NCBI RefSeq assembly: GCF_000348945.1
Contig: NZ_AOCK01000014.1
Span: forward strand, 62,001 to 126,000
Direction of reading: 5' to 3'
From: Paeniglutamicibacter gangotriensis Lz1y
GTDB taxonomy: Bacteria > Actinomycetota > Actinomycetes > Actinomycetales > Micrococcaceae
Length of the DNA stretch: 64,000 bases
In this document: one piece after another, positions 16,901-24,919 of the stretch
How positions within the stretch are numbered: the first letter of the stretch is position 1
Layout: each line of letters opens with the position of its first letter
Translations under genes and position numbers: made by a program
The notes under the pieces: model-generated
What the model was told of the DNA's origin: nothing
Databases searched by the model: none
What the model saw: the letters and a program-made list of their open reading frames with translations, nothing else

Positions 16901-17055
16901 AAGCCCAGGCGGTTGTGGTCGCCTCGCCGCTTCGCGATCAGGCTCCGGTCCTCGTCGTCGAGGAAGAAGAAGCGCTCCAACTCGGGCCGCGTCGGTTCCT
17001 CGGCGAACCTTCCATAGGCCTCGGCCTGTTCATCAGTCAGAAATTCCACGGGCAT
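13918..17055 (-). CDS. tnpA: Tn3-family transposase, full length
   Basis: This large DDE transposase moves the enclosing transposon by a replicative route. The N-terminal DUF4158 DNA-binding domain (FLTDEQAEAYGRF... RRGDHNRLGFALQ) is followed by the catalytic region with aspartates in LASVDGLRFVVPV and MVATDNASYSDTVFGIF. The C-terminal tail is complete: HKLAREICHGKKGTIHQ..., LNAVVLWTTRYLDAAV. The ATG at 17055 (MPVEFLTDEQ) is preferred over one 57 bases upstream because homologues begin there. At 1045 aa it is of usual length. Its 5' end, not its 3' end, faces the nearby inverted repeat, which is the reverse of classical Tn3. Confidence 0.94.
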   Translation of the reverse strand: MPVEFLTDEQAEAYGRFAEEPTRPELERFFFLDDEDRSLIAKRRGDHNRLGFALQMCTVRYIGLFLEDPSAVPWPVVEHLAAQLEIEDPSCLKEYTERPKTAYEHAWEIRDAYGYHQYEDPDHGRRFRAFLHGRAWTHAEGPVALFNHAAGWLRRHRVLLPGVNVLARQVSEVRTIAEKRLHATVAKAALRADPALPGDLVATLKTPEGTRYSELERMRRPPTRSTGTAMKGALQRVEDIAAFGLGRLKLEQIPPNRLAVLARYGLGTKAPKLERTAEPKRTAILTAVMRHLEAKAIDDALDLFEILMATRLISTAKRSTDKQRLSTLPQLEKASRIVARAAKVFIEKLESIEEAGGDVDVAALWRALEEIAPRSVMSGAAATVVTLVPQDGDSAQTALRGALALRYNTVKPFLSLLGETSALEAATGGVRILAGVKKLPALSRRKVGEKPLLPREIDDKLVPPHWHQAVYANAELPQGTVDRDAYVVCVLEQLFRALKRRDIFASPSHRWSDPRARLLMGTGWEAVREDILAGLSLEEDAEQHLRELLEVLDATWRQMAERLEEAGDDAKISIEVQPSGRAKLNVEKLHALGEPKSLAWLRGRVEKMLPKIDLPDLLFEVNAWTGFLDAFVHLGDGKTRMKDLSTSIVALLVSEACNIGMTPVINPGHEALTRSRLVHVDQYYLRTTTIAAANAALIEAQARVPIVQFWGKGLLASVDGLRFVVPVRTINAAPSPKYFAKKKGVTWLNAINDQVAGIGQMVVPGTPRDSLFILDALLNLDGGVKPEMVATDNASYSDTVFGIFKMLGYRFSPRFRDLEDQRFWKAQMPGAEPADGYGALEALARNNKVNVNKVLTAWPDMLRVAGSLVTNQVRAYDLLRMFGHEGRPTPLGQAFAEYGRIAKTLHLLAVVDPVDDTYRRQMHKQLTVQESRHKLAREICHGKKGTIHQAYRDGMEDQLGSLGLVLNAVVLWTTRYLDAAVAQLRTEGHEIRDEDVARLSPLKHKNLNLLGRYSFTATQPAGGTLRPLRDPDTLGLDDDEDGAED

Positions 17056-17155
17056 GAGACTGACAATAGCCGCCCCACTAGTGATCGAAAGTCTTCCGAC
17101 GAAAATCTGCACGAAACTCCGCGCAACCTGGATCGCCTGAGCTAAACAATCATGA

Positions 17156-19954
17156 TCAAGTGCCTAGCGCCAACCGCTGTACCAGTAGTCCCCAAGGCCG
17201 TATCTGGCCCCTCCTGCCGTGGAAGATGAGTCTGGCCAGGGCATGCCGGGATTCCTGCACAGTCAACTGGGTATGGATTTGCCGGCGGTACCCCTCATCG
17301 GCATCGATGAAGTCCAACAGATGCTCGGTCTTGGCAATCCTCCCGTACTCCGCCAACGCCTTCCCGAGCAGCGTCGGTGCCCCGCCTCCCTGGGTGACCC
17401 GCAGGACTTCCGAGGCACGCACGGTCCCGACAGTCAGGGACCCGGCAAGGCGGAGCATGTCCGGCCAGTTCGACGTGATGAGATCCAGGTTGATGCGGTT
17501 GCGGCCGGCCACCGCGTTCAGCTTCCCATAATCCGCCGTGGCGTCGATGCGCCAGAACCGTTGGTCCGGCAACCCGGCCAGTCGGGGTGAGAACCGATAT
17601 CCGAGCAGCGTGAAAAGCCCGAAGACATGGTCCGAGTAGGAGGCCGTGTCAGTGGCGACCATCTCGGGGCGTTGGCCGCCGTCAAGATCGAGCAGCCCAT
17701 CGAGAATGTGCAGGGAATCGCGGACCGTTCCCGGAACCACGACGGCGCCCAGGCCGGAGACCTGGTCGTTGAGATAGTTCAGCCAGGTCAGGCCGCGGCC
17801 CTGGCCGAAGTAGCGCGGATTTGCCCCGGCATTGACGGTGGCCACCGGCACCACGAACCGCATCCCGTCGACGGACGCCAGCAGGCCTGTGCCCCAGCGC
17901 TGCGCGAGTCCGAGACCGGACTGGGCCTTGATCAGGCGGGCGTTGGCCGCGCGCAGCGTATCGGCACGCACATAGTTTTGGTCAACGTGGCTCAGGCGTC
18001 CACGGGTCAGGGCGGGGTGGCCGTCCCTGACCACCGGTGTGAGCCCGACGTTGCAGGCCTCGGCCACCAGGATGGCGGCGACGGAGACATCAAGCTGGCC
18101 CATCCTCGCGGAGGCCTCCGAGACGTGGCTGAATTCCGAGAGGAACCCCGTCCAGGAATGCACTTCCAGCAGCACATCGGGCAGATCCACCCGCGGCAGC
18201 ATCCCGGAGACCAACCCCCGCAACTGCGTCAAGGACTCCGGGACCGTCTTGGCCTCCAGGGGTGAGAGGTGGACCTTGCCGGCATCATCAATCCGTACCG
18301 TTGGATTGTCGGCCAACTGCTCAGCCGCCGCACGATATCGGGCATCAAGGCGGTGGCGGACACCAGCCAGATGGTCCGCTGGCTCTTCGGGCAGCTGGAG
18401 CGCCCTCAAGGTCTCGTTCTTGGTGGCCTGCCACGCAGGATCGGTCAGCAACCGCGCCCGAGGGTCTCCCCAGCGCCGCCCGCCCACCACGAAGATGTCC
18501 CGGCGCCGCAGCGCCTTGTGGACGGCCACCGTCACTGCCACCGTGTAGGCCTTGCGGTCGATTTCCTCCGAAGCCGTGACAAGGCGATGCCAAGTTGGAG
18601 AGAGTACGGACAGATCAACCTCGGCAGGGTCTTTCTTGCGGCCGTCCAGAACTTCCGGCAGTGCCGTCAGCGCCGCCAACGTTGGCGTCCCGCCCGCGGT
18701 GGCCCCGAAGGGTGCCGCCTCGGCCAATGCTGGCAGGAACGAGCGCACGGTGGCGAACCGGCGCAGCATCTCGGCCGCGGTGTCAGCCTCGGCACCCCCG
18801 GGATTCACCACTTCGTTCACCACCTCGAGCGCGGCGCGTAGCTCGGACAAGGAAACCTGATCGGCCAGCACCGAGGCGGCCTCTGCGCCGGAATATTCCG
18901 TGTTGTCCAACACCTCGACCAGTGTTTTCGCGGCCTTCGCCAATTGCAGTGAGGCCTTGGACAAACGGGGCAGGGACTTCAACCGGGCGGCAGTGGATTC
19001 CCTGGTTGCCTTGCGCAGAACGCGTTCGTTGACAATGGCGTCCAGGGCATCACACAAATCATCGGCAACCTCCGACGTCAAGGCGCGCACGGCACAAAGC
19101 AGTGTCGCACCCCGCCGCTGTCCCGATAGTCCTCGAAGCGATGAGGCCTTGCCCGCCAACCCGTAGCGGGCAAGGGCGTTCATCCGGCCCTCGGGGATCA
19201 TCTCCACATCGATGGTCCCGGCACCCAGGGCCCGCAGGCGTGCCAGCCGCTCCAACTGCCGCAGCAATTCCGGCACCGAGACCCTCGAGGGCCCGGTCCG
19301 CAGCCGTTCCCACGCGGTCAGCCGTGACCCCTCCCCAACGCGAAGCAGACCTTCCAATTCCAGAATCAATGCGGGGCCGGCCGCGTCCACCAGCATGGAA
19401 TGGAGGCGGTCATTTGCTCCGGAGCGGACCTCTAAAACCAGTCGTGTCAACGTGGAGACGCCGGGGAGAAGGACCTTGCGCTCACGCAGCCAGAGAGCTG
19501 CCCGTTCAAACAAACGCACCGGTCCCTCCGACGAAGTCCAGGCCCGGGCCTCCAGAAACAGCCTCAGCTCTTCGTACCTGGCCGGATCGGAGAAATCCGC
19601 ATACCCGTACTCGGTGGAGATTTCCGCGGCGTGCTCGTACCCGGTCTGTCCCCGCTGCGCATACAGCTTGAGCACGGAAGCATCGGCAATGCCCAGCTGC
19701 CCGGCCAGGGATTCCACCACCGGCCACGGAACAGCCAATGGATCCGTCAAAAAACGTCCGACTACCCGCACCGTGATCAGTTGAACAGCAAATCCCAGGC
19801 GGTTGTGCATTCCCCTGCGGCGACCAACCACCGACAAATCGGCATCGTCCAACCAACAGAAACGTTCCAGGTCCTCCGCTGGTACCTCGTCGGGGAATCC
19901 GCTGAACCCTGCGACCTGCTCATCACTTAGAAAATCGACCGCCATGTCACCCAT
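17156..19954 (-). pseudogene. tnpA: second Tn3-family transposase, C-terminally truncated
   Basis: This is a second Tn3-family transposase of a different lineage. It starts MAVDFLSDEQVAGFSGF (ATG at 19945 more likely than 19954), has the DUF4158 domain (RRRGMHNRLGFAVQ), and carries catalytic blocks LASVDGMRFVVPVATV and MVATDTASYSDHVFGLF. After VQESRHALARLIFHGRRGQIR the frame enters the right repeat of the sulfur transposon and ends 13 codons later (PWGLLVQRLALGT), so the last 70 or so residues that homologues have are lost. It is probably inactive. Its own 38-bp end is intact upstream, and a fragment of a sister copy lies near 45.0 kb. Confidence 0.88.
17163..17200 (-). repeat. right terminal inverted repeat of the sulfur transposon
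   Basis: On the minus strand it begins CGGCCTTGGGGACTAC and ends GGCGCTAGG, matching the left end at 3112-3149. It cuts into the older tnpA to its right. Confidence 0.85.
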
Positions 19955-19972
19955 TCAACAGGCCGCTGACTC

Positions 19973-20010
19973 CTTAGCGTGAATTTCCGGGCGATTCTTC
20001 CCCAGACCCC
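19973..20010 (-). repeat. 38-bp inverted repeat of the truncated Tn3 element
   Basis: On the minus strand it begins GGGGTCTGGGGAAGAATC and ends TTCACGCTAAG, exactly 38 bases with canonical GGGG and TAAG ends. An identical copy in opposite orientation lies at 44959-44996. The partner end of this copy is not seen nearby. Confidence 0.87.
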
Positions 20011-20130
20011 GGCTTGGCATGCGTTAAGCCTACGGCCACAGCAGAGATTCGAATTGCGAGGATCGCGTGATTTTGAGGATCACCAAGCCAATTGGGCGCT
20101 GCTGAAGAGTGTGGGCTCGATCTTCGCCGA

Positions 20131-20874
20131 TTAACCGAGTTGTGAGACCCCGAGGAGCGTACCAATGCCATAGGTGGCCGCGACGGCGATGCCGCCGAAG
20201 AGCAGCTGGCGGCCCGCGCTCGCGAAGGGGTTGCGGTCAGTGAACTTTGCGGCAGCGAAGCCCGCAGCGAGAAGACCCACTCCGCCGAAGAGGAGCCCCC
20301 ACCCGAGGGTTCCGAAGCCGATCAGGAACGGAAGGACCGGGATAATCGCACCCACGCTAAAGGAGACAAGAGATGCGATTGCCGCCACCCTCGGCGATTG
20401 CTTTTCGTCGGGGCTCAAGCCAAGTTCGTGCGCGAGGTGCACTCTGAGCGCCTGTTCGGTGTTCGCGTGCACCTGTGAAGCGGCATCGCGAGCTGTACTA
20501 GGGTGCATGCCGAGCGACTCGAACATGATCGAGAGTTCGGCCTCCTCGCCTTCTGGATTGCGAGTGAGGGCGTCGCGCTCGGTGTCGATCTCAACTTGAA
20601 GCTGCTCGTTCTGCGTCCGCACGGAGGTGTATTCGCCAAGCGCCATTGAGATCGCGCCAGAGATGAGGCCCGAGATACCGGTGATCGCGATAATGCCAGG
20701 GGAAGCGCCTGCTGCGGCAATACCTGAAATGAGGCCGGTGTTTGAGACGAGGCCGTCCATCGCACCGAACACCGAAGCGCGAAGCCACCCAGACCCGGCG
20801 GAGGACGAGTGAGTGTGGTCGTACTCGTGTGGGTTTGCGATGTTGATTTCCTTCACGTGAGGCAACGTTAGCAA
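20131..20874 (-). CDS. VIT1/CCC1-family iron/manganese transporter
   Basis: This is a membrane transporter of the vacuolar iron transporter family, moving Fe2+ or Mn2+ out of the cytoplasm. The signature first helix FGAMDGLVSNTGLISGIAAA and second GISGLISGAISMALGEYTSV are clear. A charged cytoplasmic metal-binding stretch (RTQNEQLQVEIDTERDAL... EEAELSIMFESLG) and three further helices follow. The start is uncertain: TTG at 20874 or GTG at 20856; no strong ribosome site is visible for either. It lies outside the Tn3 ends, in a segment of different codon flavour, and its combination with two terC genes suggests metal homeostasis as a theme. Confidence 0.85.
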   Translation of the reverse strand: MLTLPHVKEINIANPHEYDHTHSSSAGSGWLRASVFGAMDGLVSNTGLISGIAAAGASPGIIAITGISGLISGAISMALGEYTSVRTQNEQLQVEIDTERDALTRNPEGEEAELSIMFESLGMHPSTARDAASQVHANTEQALRVHLAHELGLSPDEKQSPRVAAIASLVSFSVGAIIPVLPFLIGFGTLGWGLLFGGVGLLAAGFAAAKFTDRNPFASAGRQLLFGGIAVAATYGIGTLLGVSQLG

Positions 20875-20971
20875 TCATTCTCGATGCGTGAGAACCCGTT
20901 TTTGAAGGTGGTCGGGCCGCGCAAATCGACTGCGTCACGACGAAGATTTCCTCCGTGAATGGCCCAGTTTG

Positions 20972-21274
20972 TTACTCCGGGCGGGGGCTGCTGAGCTGAA
21001 CGAGCACGTTGAGGTGCTGTTGGGCGATGACACGAACTCCCACAAGCAGAAGCGCAGAGAACAGGCACAATAGGCCGATCAAGATCAAAAACGTTCCGAG
21101 CATGGCTTGAAAGGGGGCTCCGGAGAAGAAATCACGGCTTGAGGTGCCCATGAAGATCATCCAGCCGAGAATCAAGAGGATCGGCGTGAGCGTAAAGAAG
21201 ATTGCGGCGATACCGGGCAGGCCGATCCTCGGAGAAACTGAGCCGGATGCGTTCTGTGGTTGTGAATCGGTCAT
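20972..21274 (-). CDS. small two-helix membrane protein
   Basis: This 100-aa protein has two hydrophobic segments (LPGIAAIFFTLTPILLILGWMI-type stretch near residues 20-40 and MLGTFLILIGLLCLFSALLLV near 58-80). I recognise no family. It lies between the VIT gene and the regulator, all on the same strand, and may be co-expressed with the latter. Confidence 0.6.
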   Translation of the reverse strand: MTDSQPQNASGSVSPRIGLPGIAAIFFTLTPILLILGWMIFMGTSSRDFFSGAPFQAMLGTFLILIGLLCLFSALLLVGVRVIAQQHLNVLVQLSSPRPE

Positions 21275-21319
21275 GGTTGAAGCTTATTCGGGAGGCCTGA
21301 TGAGTGCCATGCCGTCTGG

Positions 21320-21649
21320 CTACGACTCCTTAGCTACAGTGCTGTCAGACGAGACGCTGAAATTGCTCCCCGCGAGCAAGGCTTCTAGTGCGGCCCGATG
21401 TTTTTCGTACGCGGTGCGACCTTGCTTGGTGATTCGAAATGTGGTCGTGCCGCCTCGCCCGCGGCCCGCCTTGGCGACCGTGATGTAGCTGGCCTCAGTC
21501 AGAGCAGTGGCCTGCTTGGAGAGGTCGGAATCGCTGACCCCCAATGCATCGCGCACAAACCCGAAATCTGCGTCTTGAGCGTGGGCAAGCAGTGCCATAA
21601 GCGCGAGCCGTTTGGGCGCGTGAATGACCGGGTCGAGGTCGGAAATCAT
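21320..21649 (-). CDS. winged-helix transcriptional regulator
   Basis: This 109-aa protein has a MarR/ArsR-like winged helix: IHAPKRLALMALLAHAQDADFGFV (helices 1-2), GVSDSDLSKQATALTEASYITV (recognition helix) and a wing with KAGRGRGGTTTFRIT. The ATG at 21649 overlaps the stop of the upstream membrane-protein gene (ATGA), so it starts there and not at the far-upstream codon of the longer open frame. The family includes regulators paired with small membrane proteins, in which the membrane partner tunes the regulator; the ligand is unknown. Dyads upstream of the operon could be its target. Confidence 0.8.
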   Translation of the reverse strand: MISDLDPVIHAPKRLALMALLAHAQDADFGFVRDALGVSDSDLSKQATALTEASYITVAKAGRGRGGTTTFRITKQGRTAYEKHRAALEALLAGSNFSVSSDSTVAKES

Positions 21650-22113
21650 GCCAGTCGAACCCGTACACGATCGGCAGCCCGCTCGTAGGCGATGCCGAAC
21701 CAGGTCAGCCCACCCAGGCATGCCACGAAACTTACCGGAATGCTTACCCAGAGTGAACTCGTGACGGCCAGCGCGAAGACGCCTGCTATGAGTATGATCG
21801 TGCCGAGTAAGTACCAGTTGAAAACTCGGCGGATTTCTTGGGGAGCCTTGCCCTTTGGGGTGACGCCGCGGCGTTTTCTTTGGTCGAGGATCACGACAAG
21901 TGCAATGAGCACGATCGTAAGGGTCGGGATAGACCCCAAAGGGGTGCGCTCGGAAAACAATCCCTGCGTTTGCGTCACGAGCAGCACGAGGGCTGGACCC
22001 GTGAGGCTGATCAGGAGAGTGTGCCACCAGGGGGACCTGGGGAGAGCGATATGGGGCGCGGCGGCTGCCCGCTCGGCCTCGCGGAGCTGTTGTTGAATCT
22101 CATTACTTTCCAT
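21646..22113 (-). CDS. membrane protein paired with the regulator
   Basis: This 155-aa protein has four predicted helices (WWHTLLISLTGPALVLLVTQ, TLTIVLIALVVILDQ, LLGTIILIAGVFALAV and VSIPVSFVACLGGLTWFGI) and a charged N-terminus. No named family is recognised. Its stop is fused to the ATG of the winged-helix regulator, a strong sign of functional pairing. Confidence 0.7.
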   Translation of the reverse strand: MESNEIQQQLREAERAAAAPHIALPRSPWWHTLLISLTGPALVLLVTQTQGLFSERTPLGSIPTLTIVLIALVVILDQRKRRGVTPKGKAPQEIRRVFNWYLLGTIILIAGVFALAVTSSLWVSIPVSFVACLGGLTWFGIAYERAADRVRVRLA

Positions 22114-22155
22114 GTTGGAAAGATTAAGCTATCACTTTCCAGTCTGTCAAGTGAT
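22106..22155. promoter_or_regulatory. dyads at the start of the membrane-protein/regulator operon
   Basis: CTTTCCATGTTGGAAAG (22106-22122, perfect 6-bp arms) covers the start codon, and a wider dyad with ATCACTT/AAGTGAT arms spans 22131-22155. They are plausible operators for the winged-helix protein encoded downstream. Confidence 0.5.
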
Positions 22156-22209
22156 CGATTCTGTGGATCACTTCCTGCCTGCGCGCGAGTCTGCGGCAGA
22201 TTTCAAGAT

Positions 22210-22746
22210 CTACGGGTGAGGCGTCTCTCGGAGTACCCGGTATCGAATGCAAATGAAATCGCGATTGCGAGCGTGGTCAATGATTTCGAGTTGCAGATTT
22301 CGCGGAAGGAGAGGCTGGCCGGAACCAAGTGTTACCGGCGCGAACTGTACCCAGACTTCGTCGAGTAGCTCAGCATCTGCGAACTGGCCAGCAAGGTCGC
22401 CACCGCCCACCACCCAAATATCTTTTCCCTGCGCAGCTAGGACGGCCTCTGCGTGAGCCTGCGTCACTGAACCCTGAACAAAGCGGATATCTGCGCCTTC
22501 TGGAACGGGCAGGTCGCGATGAGTGAATACCCAGACCGGCTGCTCGTAGCCCCACTCATCTTGGTTGCTCAGTAGCCACTCATACGTGGAAGCACCCATG
22601 AAGAGAGCGCCAATTCCTTTCACGAACTCTGGGTATGCCATGGGGCCTTCGAAATCGAAGTCCTGCTTGAACAGCCACTCAAGGGAATGCTCGGGGGTGG
22701 CGATGAACCCGTCGAGGCTTGAAGCAGTATAGAAGTGGGTGGTCAT
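22210..22746 (-). CDS. dihydrofolate-reductase-like (RibD C-terminal family) protein
   Basis: This 178-aa protein belongs to the DHFR-like superfamily. It has an N-terminal THFYTASSLDGFIATPEHSLEWL, a central GALFMGASTYEWLLS and the nucleotide-binding IWVVGGGDLAGQFADAELLDEVWV stretch. The family uses NADPH, but many members (YwjB/YyaP type) have no known substrate. It is not a close match to the folate enzyme. It stands alone between the regulator operon and the next membrane protein. Confidence 0.87.
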   Translation of the reverse strand: MTTHFYTASSLDGFIATPEHSLEWLFKQDFDFEGPMAYPEFVKGIGALFMGASTYEWLLSNQDEWGYEQPVWVFTHRDLPVPEGADIRFVQGSVTQAHAEAVLAAQGKDIWVVGGGDLAGQFADAELLDEVWVQFAPVTLGSGQPLLPRNLQLEIIDHARNRDFICIRYRVLRETPHP

Positions 22747-22818
22747 GGGAGCGCACCTTTCTTGCGATGTTCTGGAAATCAGGGTCAGAGTTCTGCATCA
22801 TTGAGCGCAAGCCGCAAG

Positions 22819-23400
22819 TTATATGGATTCCTCGTCCCTTCGATGCCAGGCAAACCAGGCGACCACACAGAAGGCTGCGAGCATGACGAGGTCAGCGATG
22901 AACGCAACTGGGACAGATCGAGATATCCGCGCAACCGGGAACGCAGCCGCCGCAAATACCAACAACACAGCGCTCCAGCGGGGCGTGAGCCCGGTCCACC
23001 AATGCATTGCGCCCAAGGACAAAAGCGCGACCGGAAAGAGCGGTCCGGCCAGAATCAGCACAATAGCCACCGGGAGTGGGTAGATGTCGAAAGTAGCTAG
23101 CGAGCGAAACTCGGTGATACCGAACACACTCTCAAACACGCCTTGCAGCCCGAACGCGACGGTGCCGAACATGCCGATCAGCACCAGAAGCATCCATAGC
23201 CCCGACAGAAGGGGAAACCGGGGGCGGAGGGCGTTGTATTCCCCAATGAGTCCGTACACCCAGGGCACGGCGGCTATGGCAATGAGAAGCCCGCCGGTCA
23301 CTCCATAGTGTCCGTCGATCCAGAAGAGCGGTGACAGGGCGAACAGCAAGGGTCCGATAATCAGACCAAGGCTTTCCAAACGGCGTACCACCATGCCCAA
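22819..23400 (-). CDS. hypothetical integral membrane protein
   Basis: This 193-aa protein has five or six hydrophobic helices (LGLIIGPLLFALSPLFWI, GGLLIAIAAVPWVYGLIG, LLSGLWMLLVLIGMFGTVAFGLQ, and others) and a short charged C-terminus HRRDEESI. I do not recognise the family. The start could also be the next ATG two codons in. Directly upstream lies the left end of an insertion sequence. Confidence 0.65.
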   Translation of the reverse strand: MGMVVRRLESLGLIIGPLLFALSPLFWIDGHYGVTGGLLIAIAAVPWVYGLIGEYNALRPRFPLLSGLWMLLVLIGMFGTVAFGLQGVFESVFGITEFRSLATFDIYPLPVAIVLILAGPLFPVALLSLGAMHWWTGLTPRWSAVLLVFAAAAFPVARISRSVPVAFIADLVMLAAFCVVAWFAWHRRDEESI

Positions 23401-23452
23401 AGAGTAACACTGCCAAAGCTCTGGCGCTTAGCCGTCGCGTTGACTCACTAGT

Positions 23453-24796
23453 AATGCTCGCGAAATGAGGTGCGTGCCTCATTTAAGAATGCTCGCGAAA
23501 CTCTGGCCACCAGGGCGGGCAGCAGGCTGTGCTGGGGAGATGAAACAGGGGATATCGATGCACACCCGGCGAGAGCTCGTCAGCGGCTTCGCCGCCGAGT
23601 ATGCGAAAGGGACCAAGGGACAGAAGGGCGTGATGCTCGACTACCTGTGCGCATCGACCGGCTGGTCAAGGGCCAACGCCCGCCGGCGTCTGGCCACGGA
23701 ACTGCGTAAGCCCGCACGCGGGATTCCGAAGCCCCTGCCGCGGCGCAGGCCCCGCAAGTACGGGCCGGCGGCCCTCAAGCTCCTGGAACGAATCTGGACG
23801 CTTTCCGGAGAGCCCTGCGGGAAATACTTGGCTCCGATCATGGCCGACGAGCTCGAGCGTTTGGAACGCTTCGACGAACTCGGGACAGTGGCGGGACTGC
23901 TGACCGACGAGGTCAGGGACGAGCTGCTATCCATGTCGGCCTCCACGATGGATCGGTATCTGAAGCCGTTGCGCGCCGCTCGATACCCCTCGGCACTGTC
24001 CTCGACCAAGCCCGGGGCGATGCTGCGTTCGGAGATCCCGGTGCGGTGGTCGGGCACGCCCATGGAGCAGGAACCGGGGTTCTTCGAGATCGACACCGTC
24101 GCCCACTGCGGACACAGCCTCAAGGGCGAGTTCCTGTATTCGATCACCCTGACAGATGTGTTCACCGGGTGGACCGTGAACACGTGTGTGAAAAACCGTG
24201 CGCACAGCCATGTCGTGGCCGGGGTCGACCTGCTGGTCCGGTCCCTGCCCTACCCGATGCGGGCCCTGGATTTCGACAATGGCGGTGAATTCATCAACAC
24301 CCAGCTCATCGAGTGGGCGCAGGAACGAAACATTGATCTGACTAGGGCGCGGGCGTATAAGCATAACGACAATGCGCATGTCGAGCAGCGAAATCGGGAT
24401 TGGGTCCGTCGCCATGCCTTCAGGTTCCGCTACGAGGGTCCGGAGGAGATGGCCCTGCTCAATGAGCTCTGGGCGCTGGTGAACCAGCGCAAGAACCACC
24501 TGCTGCCGATGGTCAAGGCCAACGGCTACGGCACCGCACGTTCGGGTCGCAGGAAGCGGACTTATGACCGGCCGCGGACCGCGTACCAGCGCATCATGGA
24601 TCTGGAGGCCATGGACCCGGAACATGCCAAGGCCCTGGCGGGCATCCACGGGGACCTGAATCCGGCGGCCATCACTCGCCGCATCAATGCCATCCAGAAC
24701 CATCTCATCAACCGGGCCAAGATGCGCGCGCAGTCCGGGGATGCCCTATTTGGCGAGCAAATTAGTTGAGGCATGCGGGATTATTTCGCGAGCATA
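23453..24796 (+). mobile_element. insertion sequence with TGCTCGCGAAA ends
   Basis: A 1.3-kb element with one transposase gene. The left end starts ATGCTCGCGAAATGAG and the right end reads ATGCTCGCGAAATAAT on the opposite strand. A second TGCTCGCGAAA or TGCTCGCCAAA block recurs about 38 bases inside each end, with GCCTCA between, giving a double-motif end. It separates a membrane-protein gene from a truncated terC partner gene. Exact borders and any target duplication are not certain. Confidence 0.75.
23558..24769 (+). CDS. DDE transposase with integrase catalytic core
   Basis: This 403-aa transposase has a retroviral-integrase-like core. The N-terminal helix-turn-helix region (MLDYLCASTGWSRANARRRLA) precedes the DDE triad: FFEIDTVAHCG (about residue 187), LDFDNGGEFIN and NDNAHVEQRN. 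The motif spacing is that of families such as IS481/IS1202-like groups; I cannot name it more closely. The ATG at 23558 with AGGGGATATCG before it is preferred; an ATG 18 bases upstream is possible. It appears intact. Confidence 0.87.
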   Translation: MHTRRELVSGFAAEYAKGTKGQKGVMLDYLCASTGWSRANARRRLATELRKPARGIPKPLPRRRPRKYGPAALKLLERIWTLSGEPCGKYLAPIMADELERLERFDELGTVAGLLTDEVRDELLSMSASTMDRYLKPLRAARYPSALSSTKPGAMLRSEIPVRWSGTPMEQEPGFFEIDTVAHCGHSLKGEFLYSITLTDVFTGWTVNTCVKNRAHSHVVAGVDLLVRSLPYPMRALDFDNGGEFINTQLIEWAQERNIDLTRARAYKHNDNAHVEQRNRDWVRRHAFRFRYEGPEEMALLNELWALVNQRKNHLLPMVKANGYGTARSGRRKRTYDRPRTAYQRIMDLEAMDPEHAKALAGIHGDLNPAAITRRINAIQNHLINRAKMRAQSGDALFGEQIS

Positions 24797-24799
24797 TTG

Positions 24800-24919
24800 A
24801 CATGAGGCAAGGCGGATCGCACGCCAGTCTTTCTGGCCGGCGCTTTGGGGCTGATTCGTCGTACCGGACTTGTCCAGGGCTTACTGGGAGAGGCCGGTAT
24901 GTTTGGCGAGCATGCTCAT
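24800..24919 (-). pseudogene. fragment of the glycine-rich terC partner gene
   Basis: The sequence next to terC copy 1 starts MSMLAKHTGLSQ and hits a stop. Nucleotide similarity to the start of the intact partner gene at 32.4 kb (MSMFSKLTGLALKALDKS...) runs on for about 110 bases and then ends at the insertion sequence. The rest of the gene is gone. Confidence 0.72.

Larger units (their letters stand above)
3112..17200. mobile_element. 14-kb Tn3-family transposon carrying sulfur/thiol cargo
   Basis: Both ends carry a 38-bp inverted repeat beginning CGGCCTTGGGGAC and ending CTAAG (left) or CTAGG (right); similarity continues inward to TGATCATG, about 43 of 50 positions. Inside are a serine resolvase at the left end, a putative res site, two sulfur-related regulons, and a full-length Tn3-family transposase whose 5' end faces the right repeat. 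The left end interrupts parA and the right end interrupts another tnpA. The five bases flanking the two ends do not match, so the present arrangement was probably reshaped after insertion, for example by recombination between copies. Confidence 0.82.

Noticed and set aside
17156-17195. C-terminal residues PWGLLVQRLALGT as the natural end of the second transposase
   Set aside because: The same nucleotide sequence occurs at 3112-3156 next to parA, so these codons are transposon-end DNA, not transposase.
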